Below, piece by piece: positions 1-13,658 of a stretch of 64,000 nt of DNA. How positions within the stretch are numbered: the stretch's first letter is position 1; each line of letters begins with the position of its first letter. The DNA is from Prunella strophiata (lineage: Eukaryota; Chordata; Aves; Passeriformes; Prunellidae), in assembly GCA_036583965.1 (NCBI GenBank), contig JAZBQD010000014.1:66246395-66310394 (forward strand), in the 5' to 3' direction. Made by a program: the position numbers and the translations under genes. The notes beneath the pieces were generated by a model. It saw only the letters and a list, made by a program, of their open reading frames with translations, did no database searches and had not been told where the DNA came from.

Positions 1-3000
1 AAGGACATAATTCTGGCTGTGGGGAACACAGGGGAGGATGATAAAGCCAGACCTGCACAGCTTTCTGCAGAGATGTTGGGAGTAATCAATATGCAGAATG
101 TCTGAGTTCTGGACAGTTCAGGTTGATAAGAGATGGAGAAAGAACAGTGACAGTAACTTTGCATCTCAACTCAAATGTGTGCAGGGCTGCTGTTCCTATG
201 AATGAAAGCCCCCAAGCCATTGCAGTGGGTTGGGTTTTTCTCTGTTAGTAGCTTGTACATCTTTCTGTAAATGAGGACACAACAAGCAGGCACTTTTTGG
301 GTAGCTGCAGTGCTGCCTGGGAAAACCCTGAGGGTTCTTGATGGTTTTTTAATAGCCTAGACAGAATGCTGTGAATATATAAACATTACAGATTAGAAGA
401 AGAGAGTGAAAGAGAAAATATTAAGTCTTCCTCAGACTCAAATTCTGACCTTCCCCACCCCCTGTCAGATACCTTTGACAAATACCCACTGAGCCATCCT
501 TCTGTAGCATTATTTGTGCTGTAAATGTGTTACCTCCTGGCACTATGCTTCATGAAAAAGAACTGCTTCCAAAGATCACTTAATTATAATTATGTTAACG
601 GAAGCATTTTTATTCTGAATTATGATAGCTGACTAATCAGGATGCAGGTCATTTTTTTTATTATGCTTGGGAGAGATCAAGGGCTGTACACAGGAATCCA
701 TAAAATCTCATCCTGGTTAACTGTTCCTTCCAATACCAATGTACTTAATCAGGTTGATAACATGTGCATGATTTCTGTATTCCCTACAATTTTGAAGTCA
801 AGGAAGAAAAGCAAAATCCAAGAACATCATCAAGAACATATTGCTTAGCAAGCTCTCTGTTGAAGAGGAAAAATGCTTGGCAGAGATCGGTGGTCTATGC
901 ATTGAATATGTAGCACTACTTTTTTTCTCAAACTGAATCTACTTAAATTGTTACAGTAAATTTATGACATGGTTTCTTAGTGGTTCACCTTGTGTATCTG
1001 TGTCAGAATTGCTGTGAACTTCCATCTGGTGTATCCTTGCCCACAGTGGGAGTTTTATCAGGATGTGTGGTCTGAGAGGTGGCAGTTGTAGTGACAGATT
1101 GTGTGGAAGTGCCAGTTGATTCAGTATCAGTCAAAGATAAGAGTGAACTATAACCAAGTTCTGACTCATGAGTAACAGATGAAATTATACAATTTAGTGT
1201 GTTTTATTTCTAGAAGTCTTTTTGGTATTGCCTCTGTACTGAAGCAGGTTTAGTGTTGCTGTCTTGATGTATAAATTGATTTGAGGAAAGACAAATAGCA
1301 GCCACCAAGCTTACTGTGTAATTCTTCAAAGTTTCAGTGATTTGTTGAAATTTCTTATTTATCATGCCTGCTTCAGACTTGCACCATTTTATTTACATGG
1401 CATATGGAATGTTGTTTACATTTTCCTAAATGTAAAAACTTCCTTTGCAAGTTTTTTCAGTTTTTTTCTACATGCCAATTGTTACAATAAAGAAGAGAGG
1501 GAAACTGCTGTGCGTACCAGCTTTGGAAACTCTTTGAAGGTGAGGAAGGCAGATGTGATGTGAAAATGACTTCCAGTCCTGAAGTTCTTGTGTGTCTCTT
1601 TAAAAGGGAGGATAGGGACCTGTACCAGCAAGGTAAGGGACAGTTTGGAAGAAAAAGAAATGACTTTTTGCAGTTGGGAATAGGTACCGAAGTGCTTAAT
1701 TTCTTCATTTTTCAATAATTTTTCACAAACGTAGGTGCAAGTCATGCCTTCTTAGTTCTTTTCTCTTCTGCTCCCCCTTCCCAACTGTTAATCCTTGTCA
1801 GTCCACTATCCTCTCCTTTTCCAGCACTTGAGAAAGTTGCTGTAGCAATGAGATAATCAAGTTTATTTAAGAATCAAATGTAGGATCTGCAAGGTGTATT
1901 CTTGCTTTGGAAGGCCAAGTGGATATTATTACTGTCATTTTAATAAAAATGTTATTTTATTCAACCTTAATATCTTTTTTCTTCCTTTCTCTTTCTGTCC
2001 ATAATATGTTAATATAAGGACCATCAAAAGTTTAGTAGTTCTGTAGAAGTTGTGTTTTGTGCACCATGCATTTAGAAGTCAGTTTTTTAGAGAAAATTTG
2101 CAATGCAATATAGTTGCAAGTAATGATATTCCTTTGGTTTTATATCTTTGACTTGAAGATAAGTTGTTTGATTACCCAACTAAATAAAGAACAAGCATCT
2201 CATGGTGAGAAAACTGTGAAAAAAATTCTTCCAGTGGGAGTTTTGAGCACTGGATTACTAAATAACAGACCTCCAGGTAAACCTTACTTAAGCACAACCC
2301 TGCATTTTACATCTTACCTAAATGTTCTGAAATTATACTTGCTCTGGAATGGTCTGCTTGTAGTGATCTTCTCCAAACCTCTCTAGGTGTAAACCTGGAA
2401 TTTAACTTCAGGTCCAGGAGTTAGATACTATTCTCAATAGAAAAGTTGAGGATTCTGTCTGTAACATTTTGAAGAATGTTTCTTCAGGCTTCCTCTTGGG
2501 TGGACACATGAATGTTTGCAGAGTGGGAGAAGAAATCTGACAGCCTGGCAGGGAGAAGGATTTTACTTGTCTTTATTTTAACTAACCAAATAGGATAGAA
2601 CTTTAGGTTACTCTTCTTTCTGGCAGAGATTAATGGGCAGGCTGTGAATGAGACTGACATAACAGACATAGTTTGTTGTTCCTGTGCTCTGTGTGATTCA
2701 AGAGACTGACATGGACATGGATAAATATGCCAGTAAATCTTAAAATCTGAAATGCTTGTGATGAGCAGCTGGAAATGGAAAAATGGAAAGAGATGACCTA
2801 TTCTCCCCCCCCATCTAACACTTAAGCAATGGGAACAGAAGGTCTAAAGGGCAGAGCATGTGGCCTGTGGTTTGTTTTCATGTTACGATTTTCAGAACAT
2901 GTAGTTGGCTTCCTAAATTGATCTCTGTGTGTGTGTAAGGCTCGCAGTGCTGCGTAGGAATTCAGTTTCCTGAAGTGTTCACAGAGCCTCTTCAGGCCTG

Positions 3001-3910
3001 ACAGTTATTTAAAGTGATCCCATAAAACATGTTTCCTCAGGATTTTTTTTTTTTTTTTGGGTTAGCTCTGCAGAGGCTTTGACAAAAGGCACTTCTGAAG
3101 GGCCTCTGTACATTTTCCAAATGTCATTTAAAAATGTTGTGGGGCACACACAGCGATCTGTCTGCCTGAAATTACCTGACAGAAGTAATGACAATACCTT
3201 TGCTGAAACAGTTCTCTGGGCCTCTGGTGGTGGGTGAGAGAATGCCTGAAATCCTCCCAGGATTTCCAGCGTGCCTCCCGGTGTGTGAGAATTCCTGTCA
3301 CGTACAAGGGTGTCAGAGGTTTCTGTTTGAGGGGGGAGAAGAGGAGCCCAGTGAATGTGTTTAGCAGGAGCTTGCTTGTGCCTGATGGAGTTTTTGCAGG
3401 CTGGGTTTAATTTTAGTTCTGTTGGTGGGTCTGACGCTGGCTCTGCACTGCACTGGAGTCTTCTAAGCATTACGTGAAATTTCATGAACTGAGACTGACT
3501 TGAAAAGAGGATGCAGCCACACGTGTTAGTTACTGAGCCTAGGGGAGCACGCTGCATCTGTCAGCACTCATTTCAAGGGTTTTTTTTTTTTCTTTAGCTA
3601 CTTTGTGAACGTTGCCTTTAAACTTTATTTAGAGAAATCAGTATGTGTTCTCTGCAGCAAATAATTCTGAAATGTTCTGTAGAAATACATTTAGGACTGC
3701 TTGCGGTTTTTTGTCTCCTTGTGCTGAAGTCACTTTAAATCCATCATCCCAGCCTGTAGAGTCGTCAGGCAGAAATCTTGCTGGGAAGGTAGATGAGTTC
3801 TTCCTGCAGCAGTTTTGCTTGAGCATACTAAAGACAGCCATGTAATAAGGTGTAGTAATGAAACCTGTTGGAATTCTAGAGGAGCACCTCGTTCCTTTGA
3901 TCTTGCTAAG
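1..3910. other. Upstream flank or 5' intron; no gene recognised
   Basis: AT-rich single-copy-looking sequence with scattered ORFs of up to 90 codons in the first 3 kb, none resembling a known family. No CR1 or LTR copy is recognisable. The right-hand end (about 3140-3910) is richer in CpG than the rest and holds the antisense 182-codon ORF discussed in the findings. Whether this is intergenic or an intron of a longer USP6NL transcript depends on where transcription starts. Confidence 0.6.
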
Positions 3911-3990
3911 GAGCAATGATTCAAGTGCTACAGATTGTAAAGGATCTGGTGTCGCCAGCAAGACGGAGAGCAGATGCTGCCAGGAAAGGT
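3140..3990. promoter_or_regulatory. CpG-enriched patch adjoining the upstream exon (possible alternative promoter)
   Basis: I count about 14 CpG dinucleotides between 3150 and 3970, against roughly two to four per kb in neighbouring sequence. The patch runs into the upstream coding exon. It is too sparse to be a classic CpG island. No convincing TATA box can be assigned. It could be a weak promoter or first-exon region, or a conserved non-coding element. This is inference from base composition and position only. Confidence 0.3.
3911..3988 (+). CDS. USP6NL: USP6NL upstream coding exon, candidate first coding exon
   Basis: From ATG 3916-3918 the frame reads M-I-Q-V-L-Q-I-V-K-D-L-V-S-P-A-R-R-R-A-D and on through A-A-R-K, then leaves one base (G3988) before a good donor, gtaaga, at 3989. 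That single base completes a Gly codon with the first two bases (GT) of the exon at 31865, so the phase matches exactly. An in-frame TAA at 3907-3909 lies just upstream. Either this ATG is the initiator, or the exon begins at 3911 after the acceptor-like tract ending ttgctaag. The peptide is basic (three adjacent Arg) and has no signal peptide. USP6NL is known to have alternative N-termini; I cannot confirm from the sequence which isoform uses this exon. Support is the matching phase, the donor and the local CpG enrichment. The 5' edge is uncertain, because the exon could also extend upstream as 5' UTR. Confidence 0.7.
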
Positions 3991-6900
3991 AAGAGCAGCT
4001 CTGGGATATGCTCAGTGTTCTCAGTAACTTGCTGTGTATCAGAAATATTTTGGGAGTTTGGTTGTAGTTAAATTGCGTACTTGATAATTAAAAATGCTCT
4101 TTGTTGTGGCATGTACAGCTGCCATAATTTGGCTTAGAGCTATATTAAGCCTAATTATTATCGTTTTTGCAACTGCTGCTCTCCCAAAGAGAATCCCAGT
4201 GACGTTTATGATGCTGAAATGGAGTTTGTCAGCATCTGTAACTGTTACTGTTGTACTAAAGATTTTCCCATTTTTTTGTTTTTTGGTAAAAACATTTTTG
4301 TTGTCAGGAGAGCTCAGGATGTGAAAATAGCAGTCGTATTCTGTGTAATCCCATCAAAATAGTTTTTAGAGTCTTAATACTCTAAATGAGAATAAGAGCA
4401 AAACCAGGCTTCTTTAGTGCTTATGGAAATGAGAGACTGGAAGTACACAGCTGCACTGCTGGCTAGGTTTTACAATTAGATTATTTCTAGATTACAGCTA
4501 ACTTCAAAATCCAAAATGCCTCTTGCAAGTGTATAAAAACTACTTGAAATAATCAATGATTCTTTGAATTTAATTGATGTTAAATACTGTTCTTGTTTAC
4601 TTCAGTGTATTAAACATTTGTTTTTTCTTTGCTAAAGTAGTGCCATCTTTTGTGCTATCTGGCACACATCTAATGAGGAGCTGATTAAACACTTCTTTTG
4701 TCTTTTACATCTTAATTATTTGCAACTGGTAAATATTTGGTTTGTAGAGGAACTAAATAATTTGTAGAGATAACTTAAAAATTTCATTATTTTCTTACTA
4801 GAATTAATTTCCTATAACTGGTTTATTTTGTATTGAATAGGTTGTGAATAATTTAGGATTTACAGCATCTGCCTGTTACTGTGTCATTTTTCTATTCTGC
4901 CCTTATGTGCAATGTGTAGGCTATAGGCAAGTACCTTTATTTCAAACCAAATAACATCAGGCTGCTCTAATTGTAACAAGTCAGGTAATGAAAAACCTCT
5001 GTAAGTAAACAAAAGGAATGAAGGTAGAACTGGTCCCAGCTGTTACCCTCTTATTCTGAAAGGAAAAAAAGTAAGCTTCCTAATTATTTCCTTGGATTTT
5101 GCAGTGATTGGTTGAACATCCCCCCCAAGAGTTGTGTAATTTCATCCCAGTGAATTACTCGACTTCAGCACTGTTCACTGTTCATTTTTGATTTGTGCTG
5201 CTTCCAGAGAAGGATAAAGAGACAGAAGTTCCCGTTGTCTGTTCTGCATGTACCTCACTAGTCAGGCAGGATTTTTATAGAACTACTGTAAGAACTGTTT
5301 AAAAAGATATAACACCAAAACCCATAAAAATACTTATTTATAGGAACAGATTAAATGGAATTGAAAGGGAAAGCTTTGAAAAACATGAGGAAATGCTGTT
5401 TCTCAGTTCTAAAACTTTCAGGTTTTTTTCTGTTTGCTTTACTCCCTTGGTGAAAGATATTTATTTTGATCATTGTTTGGGAGGTAGTCTCAAGCTGCTA
5501 CTAACTGAGCTAATTAGGTGTTAGCTCTTACAGAACCTGATGGTGCATTTTGAGGAGCAGTATTAAGATCTTAACATTAAAATACATTCAAGTTTTCCAA
5601 AGAAAACATTCACAGAAGATGCAAAATGCTGACTAGGTTTTGGTAATCGATACAGTAATTTGAGTAGACATTAGGTTTTTTTTCTTCACAGCGTGCAACA
5701 TTAAGCATCTGGTGTACATGAAGGGCTGTATTCTGCAGAAATGACTCATTCTCAGTATTGTTCTCAGTAAATGGAAAAATGGACTTGTAAAGAAAGAGTT
5801 GCTAGGAAGCTCACTGTGAATGTGAGGTGAATCCACTGAGACACGGGGGATGATGTGTGAAGTGTTTACCAAAGTGCTTTCAAATTGGTGTTACTAAACT
5901 GTAAAGATTTTGAAGCCCATTCTCAGGTCCATCCTTTCCCTTTAAAAAGTGTTTTCATTAGAATATAATTTCTTAGGAAGTGAATGTTACAAAGGAGCAG
6001 AGTGTATTAATTGCATATTTCATATGTAGTATCGAGTTAAAAACTTCTTTAAGACTGAAGTTCCTAAGTAACTGTTTTTATAAATAGTACATAAGTTTGG
6101 GGGGGAAAGGATTCCTCTGCCCTCCAATTTTCCCTGAGATTTATTTTCAGACTGAGGCTTAGAAGTACAGTTAATAGCCAAGAGAGTGTCTTTTTGCATC
6201 CATCATTCACCATCAGAAGCTTGTTATAAGGTCTGCAGTAAGCACAGCTACTGTGGAGATGAAAATTCAATCCCTGCAGAAGAAATTCCTGCAGAATGCC
6301 ATTTAAAAGAACCCCATTACTAATGCTTCATGAGTTGAAATGTGGATTTAGTGGGGTAGCTGAAGAGCCTGACAGTTGTGGAGTCTAATTGGTTTTTTTA
6401 TGGGCCAGTCTATTTTCATTGTGGCCATGACCTATGCCACAGGTTAAATTAAATTTAATTTTCTGTATCAAAAGAGGTTGATAAATAGGTGGTTTACAAG
6501 ACTAAATCCCACAAAGAGTCAGGCAGTGTGAGCATGAGTGTCCACCTTGTCTCCCAGTGCAAGACCTGTGGTTCTGGTTTTGTCTTCAGTCTTTGGCTGC
6601 TGAGGCTGACATCAGAAAATCCTTCAGTAGGCCTGGGAATCTTCCTTAGTAAATACATGAAGTGAGCTAAACAGTAGGTTTTGATTTATAATGTCTCACA
6701 TTTTCATACTTTTTAAAATCTTGTGCTGTCTAAAAGTTGAATTACTCAGTTTTTGTAGGAAAGAAAAAGTTCCGTAATTGTTTTCCATAGTTTTCCAATT
6801 GCAGTAAAGCTGAATGTGTAGAGTTTGTTGTTTGGTTTTTGTGGGTTTAGTTTTTGGGAAACGCCAGACCCTTACCATGTTTAAATAATACCAGATTTGT

Positions 6901-9900
6901 TAGAGGAAAAAATTGCCACTAGTCATTTATTGTCAGAGGAGTAACACTTCACATCCCCTGTAAGTCTGAAGGTGAACACGAAGTTGTGAAGGAATTTAAG
7001 AGGTTGCCATTATTTTATTTATGAAATTGAAAGTCTGCTTTGAAAAAAAATATAAATCATGGCAGTATAAAATGCTCTTAGCAAGCATTCTGATTTGAAG
7101 CCAAACATTTTATGAGCTCTGAAACCTTTCTGAATTTTAAAAAAATAGTTCAAATGTTACTTGTCCTAGAGAAGTCCATGTAGAGTATAAATCTACTAAT
7201 TATTTTCTTCTTTTCCATCACTAAAATCTTGGTTGAAATCCAGGTTGTATAAAATTACTGAAGAAATACTCATGTTTACTTCTTTCCTCCCTTCTTCCTC
7301 TTACAGATGGCTACAGCAGAACTTAATTGGCAACATCACCTTGATGTTAGGCTATAAAAAGAGACGTTGTATTAAAACACTTCTAGCAGATGGGACAACT
7401 AAATTGAAATCACAGAATTAAAAAGGGATGCAGTGTTTTTCAGTGTGAGAGAGAGAAACCTGAGAAAAAACTTCAGTTTGATACTATTTTATTTTTTTTA
7501 TGGAATGCAAGAGGAGGCATATATTTGGTCACTGCACTGTTTGGGCTATGAGGTGTGTAAATGTTGGGCCAGCCAAGGATAACTGTGTTTAAATTCTCCA
7601 GCAATAAATGATGCTTGGAAGTTACTGCCTGGATCAGTGCAGGCAGTACTGTGTGGTACCTTGTATTTCACACATAGGCTTGAACAAGAAATAAGCAGTG
7701 TTTGTCTGGCTTGTTTCCTTGGGCATGGACTAAGTTGATTAGTTGCAAGGATGGAGAAAATAAAATGAAGGTCCCACATCAAGTAGTTGTGGTGTTTTCT
7801 CTTTACCTTTAGTGATAATAGAGGAAAAGTTTACTCAAATCAAATGCATTCCATTGAAGGCATCTGAAATATGGGAAACTTTCTTCAATCCCTTGATTTT
7901 TCTCTTTGTTGTAGCATCTTTGCAAGGAAGGACTGAGAGTTTTGCCTCTTATGGGAAGTTCCAGGGTTACCTGAATTTCTTGGGTTTTTTATTTTTTTTT
8001 TTCATAAAATACTGCTATAATCCATGTTGAGTATTTTAACTGATAAATGCTAGATTAGAAGTAAAGGCTTTCTCTAGACTCATGTACCTATCCTTGAATT
8101 ACTTCATTTTTTGAAGGAGACTGGCCAGAAGAGCCAAGTTAATAAAAATTAATGAGCTCTTTCGTTGAGCTGCAAGCAGGCAGTTAAATCTTTTTTTTTT
8201 TGGTCATTAAATATGAAATACTGCCCATAGGAGCCAAGATAATGTATTGTAGTCTGCAGCTCATCAGTACAGGTACACAGCTTCAATTCACAATTTACTG
8301 TGGCAAAGCTTTCTAGCAGTGTGACAGAATTTAACTGTATTACAACAGTTCTTCTGACATTATTTGTGCTGAAATTTCAGCTGTGGGTCCACAAATAACT
8401 AATGCTGACAGAATGGACTCCTCCTGCCTTGTCTCTGCTGCTAATTTGGCCTTTCCATGCCAGTTCAGATACCCACAGAGCATCACCTGTGTGTGTGTAG
8501 CCATGCAGTGATTTGGAGGGGGACACTGAACTTCTCATTCTTGTTGAGCTTACTGTAACCTTGACCAGTTTAACTAATCCACCTGCTGGTGCAGTTCCAC
8601 AGAGGTGCTTCTGAGCTCCAGGGAGGAGCCAGCAGTGGGATGTGAGTGAATCCATGGGGACAACCTTCTTTCAGTGGTGCCACTGGCTGAGGCTAATGGG
8701 AATGCTGGTGGGGACTTCCTTCTGCTGGAGTGTGAGGAATTCACCTCATGATGATACAGACACAAGCAAGTAGTAACACAATTGGATCACTGCATAGCAG
8801 GACACATAATGTATATCCAGAATGTTTTTACCTAATATACTCTAATTCTGTGGCTGGCATTTGCTATGTCTCACCTTAAATAATAGTAACTTCCATGGGT
8901 TATACATACATTGTGGCTTTCCTATTGAATTTCTTATCCTGACATTTTATTGCCTTTTTACTTCGTTTGAAATTTTATTCTTCTCCTTTGTGTGATGCCA
9001 GCTGCAGTGATTAAGAAAGGTCCTGGTGCTGCTTCACCATATGTAGCTGTTAATGGCTTACTTCAGTGTCTGTGTATTTGGTTATTAGGTAGGTAGCATC
9101 ATTAAACAAAGTCTGTAGCTGTTGTATCTTGGGAATTGGTCTGTGGCATAACAAAATTAACTACAGAGCTAGAATTAATTTAGCTGTGGAGAGAAAAGAA
9201 GCACTCACCACTTGTTCTCTCTTTGTGCAGTAATGTTAGTTACCTGAAATGAGCTAATTTATGAGCAGGTAAGCCCACCAAAGGCAACTCATCCCCAGCT
9301 TCCCACTGTGATTTGTTATTCCAGTATGTCTTGGGGTTATTTTTGGGAAGGTGTGACCCTAAACCCATGAACTGTCAACTGTAATATTCTCAATAATCCT
9401 GAAATACAATTTTAGGATTCTTATTTGTAGCAGGTGGGAAATGTGGGAGCTTAACATAAAATATTCCTATACAAGCAGGCTTGAACAAGGAGGAGTAGGG
9501 AATGATGCAGTAGTGTAATAGGGAAGAGCACAACAAGTTTGCAGTGATGTTTTTGCTAGATGGGACAGAAATTCAGTTCTGTGTGCATCAGCACAGCTGT
9601 TTTGGCATCACTGAAGCTGATCTGACTTGCTGTGTGTGGGGATCTGCAAGCCCTGTCCTGGTTTCACTGCAGCAGGAGGCACCTGGCAGCTGGGTGAAAA
9701 GACCAACTGAAAACAAGGTGGATTGTTGGGTTCCTTGAAAGAAGAGGACAATTAATGATTCATTCAAGTTTTTGATTAACATTTGGGAAGATTAATGAGT
9801 AACATGGTTTTGAGCTTGAGCTGGTGGGATGAGTATATTTGGCTTTCTGGTTTCAGTGATGCTCCAGCTGGGATAAAGATTCTGTGTTGCCTGAGGCATT

Positions 9901-12900
9901 TGTCCACTGTGTTTACAGTAGAGCCAAGACCTCAAGCCTGGATCTCTGAACATGGCCAAAAGGTGCTTGTATCCTGTGCCTTTCCTTCTCTACCAGCTCT
10001 TGTGCTTCTGTCAGTGTGGGAATTCTACAACTAAGACATTTTAGTTTTGATTTGGAGACTTGAGAAAAGGCCGGGAAGCTCTGCCTGAAGGATCTAGGAA
10101 AACAAGCCTCATTCTCAGTTTGCATTTTCATAGCTCAGGTGAACTATATTTTTCTGGTCTTGATTTTGGTGGGATGGCAGTTGTGCATATGCTGTTTTCA
10201 AGCATGTAGAACTTTTTTTCTTCTTGTTGACTGTCAAAGGGTGATGTTGATGTTACTTTACATGAGCAAGTATATTTCTTTCCTTGAAGAAAAACTTGTT
10301 CTGTTGCCATGTGCACACTTCAAGCAACGAGGGATCATCTAATTTGTTTTAACTGGTTAAGTTCTCAAGTTTTCAGTATTTTATCCTCATGCCTATGGAA
10401 TTTGGAATTCAATGTTAAATATGAATGCCAGTGTCCATGTTTGTGAATTGGGAAGCTGGTACAGAATTTATTTAAAAAGCTTGAAAAGGTGACAGGTTTT
10501 TTTTGTTAAATTGCACTGGATATGATTAAGCAATGGTGCAGAGATAAATGCTAATATATTTCCTTGTTTGTGTTCAATAGCTTAGAATGTGATGAATATT
10601 TCAAACTGACAGGGTCCCAGCTGGACGTTTTCTACAACAGGTAATTATAGCAGTTGGGTGGCTTAGACAGTGCTTTGGTGTATATTGACATTCACAACTT
10701 CCCTGGACATCTTATCTGGTTTCTCCAAAGTATTTTTGTCCTGTTGAGCTTCTAGATCTTTTGGCATTGCTTGTAAGGAAAACATCCAGACTTCTCCAAT
10801 CAGCTATCAAAGCAGTTTTAAATTTTTTTTTTTAGTTAATCCTGTGTAACAGCAAATAAAAATATTGGTTTTTCAGTGGATTAGCTTTCACTATTTCGTC
10901 CTTTTGGTTGCAAGTCCAAGCAGTTTCTTTTAAAGGAAATAATCTGTCAGCATTAGTATTAAACTATCCATAAAAATATAAATTTGAACTGAATTTCCAG
11001 ATCAAACAGAAAATGTAATTAATGTCAGTTAATTAAATTCTTGGTGGAAATGAGAAAATAAGTACATAGATGCCCAAGACTGCTGCTGTCTCCTTGCCAA
11101 TAAAGCAACTAACAAAGCAATAACTCTGCAAGATAGGATTTACCTGTTCCTTCAGTTTCAGGGTGTTCTGAAGACCTCAGGGGTTTTGGAGATTTTAAGC
11201 CAGGTATCAACCCTGATATTGACACAGTTGAACCTGTACATCCTTGGGGAGTGAAAGTTGTGCTGCTGCAGTTGATATTTTCCCCTCCCTTCCCACTGTG
11301 TGTGTGCTTGTTGGTTTTGTTGTTTGTTTGGTGTGTTGTTTTCTCTTTGTTTAACAGTAATTTTTTGTCTGGCACTGTAGTGCTTTCCAAACATTATCAC
11401 AATCTGGATGTTTCACTCCTATGGCATATTAGCCACAGGACTGTTAAAGTCTAGTGCAGATTTTAATGAAATGTGAGTGGAATACTAGGAAAAACAGTCT
11501 CCTTATTTCCCTGTGGTTTAATTCATCATTGAAAAATAGGTTTCTATTAAAGGATCTAAAAATCAAATGTCTTTTTCTTAGCATTCATGTTATAGTGGTG
11601 TAAGTGATGGCTGCACCTTCCCTTCCTTGCACCACTGCAGGCACCAGTTATATCTGAACATGGAGTGTTCAAATATAACCTTTCTGCCTGGTATTTTTCC
11701 AAAAGCAAATAGCAAAGTCCTGTAAATTTTGTGGGCAATCAGATCACACAAAACTTTCTGCATTTATTGACTGGCAAATATTTTTATTCCCTGGAAACTG
11801 AAGGGGAAGTTTTTTCTTTTCCTTGTTTTCAGACGAGATGTTTTTCTTTCAAGATGTACCTAATATACCAGGAAGATTAATGTGTAAGCATTTGGAGAGG
11901 AACATGAGTGTGAACAGGCAAGTTTCACCATATCACTATGTGCTAATTTTCCCCCCAAAATATTTTGACCACAGGGCACTCTTCAAGCTCTTTTTTATCT
12001 CCACGTAGTCAGAAGTATTGTACAGAGGTTAAGGCTGAGTTTCAGGCTTCCTTTTTAGAAATAAATCCTTCAAAGTTTTAATTAATAATTTTGGTTTACT
12101 GATTCCTGTTACATTTAGAATGGAAGTGAAGCTTTTGCTAAACCACATTTCTGAGTGGGAAATAGCAGGAGTCTGAAGGACATGGTTATAATGGAGTTCA
12201 CAGGTCTCAACTGGAATGTGAGAAGTTGCCTTGATCTGAGACTTCCTCTTGCTGATAGAAAAGGAAATACTGTTTGTGCTAATGAAGGGACTTTGGTAAC
12301 TTGAATATGCTGTGATCTCTCCTAGAGAAATATTTTCTGTTTCATTTAAAGTCACATTGTTTGGATTGGTGGAACAATTCTTCATCACTTTCAAGTGTTG
12401 GGTGTTCCTGGGATGCTTCCAGGGCTCCCCAGTGTGCAATCTACTGCTGATTTCAGGCATTGCACTTTGCTGTGTGATGTATAAATGGCTGCACCATTGC
12501 TCTGTGTCCTAATTTTTCTCCTTCTATAAAGAAAAAACCTGACTAATCCTTTCCTTTTTCTGATGACAGCTGTATGTTGAAAAGACTTAAAATGTTTAGA
12601 AAAATTTCCCCATCTATGCTGCAGCTGCATCAAGTCTTGAAGCCACCATGTCACATCCCTGGGTAAAAGAAAATGTTGTGTTCACAGGACTGTAGTGTGG
12701 ATCACACATTGCACAAATCAAAGATATGTTTTTGTCAATTCTGTGCCAGTGAATTAGTACTCTGGCTAGGTTTTGAAAAACGTGGGATGAATGCTAGTCT
12801 GGAGCTTGCCAAATCTATAGATGAAAAAGAAAATAAGCTACACAGGCTCCAATTCCCACTACTATTTAGTTTATAGGCATTGGAATGACCTTCTAATCTG

Positions 12901-13658
12901 TGCAGTGATAATTGCCTGTTTTACATAATGTGTAAAGCTTTGCAGAGGAGTATTTGTAGTGATGGAACATGTATTAAAAATCATTGTCTGGCAACTAATA
13001 AGAATGTAAAGCCATTCTATAAATAGTGCAGATAAGCTCTAAAAGGGGGAATGAGCAAATATACTTAGGCAAATCAAAAGACAGCTGTGCTGGGCCTGGG
13101 CTGGGCATTTAACATGACAGTGGCTCATGAACTGTGTCCATGCTGGCAGGGAGTGAGGCAGAGATGGAGAGGGGAAGGCTGGGAGTTCAACATTCCTCTG
13201 TATTTCAGCAGTTTTTTCCAGGCTGGATCAAACCATGGGTAGAACATAACTTGGAGGTAGGAGTGCATCTCCCAGATAGTTGAACCTGGAAGTAATCCAG
13301 CTTTGCATACTTCTAAGTCTCTTCCCAGCACAAAGTGGAGAACAGTAAATAGAGATGATCTGGAGCTTTGCTCCAAAGCGCTCTTCCAATTTAGACTAAA
13401 ATGTTATTTATAGAATTGTGTGGAACATCAGTAGTCTTTTATCCCAGATTTATGATCTTGGCATTGGATAGAATAGCCTAATGAGGTTTTTCTTGGAAAT
13501 AAATGGAATTTCTGGTAGGCTTGATATTTCAGGGGCAGAGGGGGATCGAGAGATTATGCACTAAAGCATTGAAGACTGACATTTATGACTTGGGTTTTTA
13601 TATGTTCTGCATCTTGAGATTAAGTGTTAACTTAATGGCAGAGTTTCTGTTTGGCCAC

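Noticed and set aside
6446..6461. 16-base perfect palindrome AAATTAAATTTAATTT
   Set aside because: Made only of A and T in AT-rich intron sequence; expected by chance and without context.
12029..12460. 143-codon minus-strand ORF
   Set aside because: No domain, no splice context and no family resemblance. AT-rich composition and several overlapping ORFs make chance likely.
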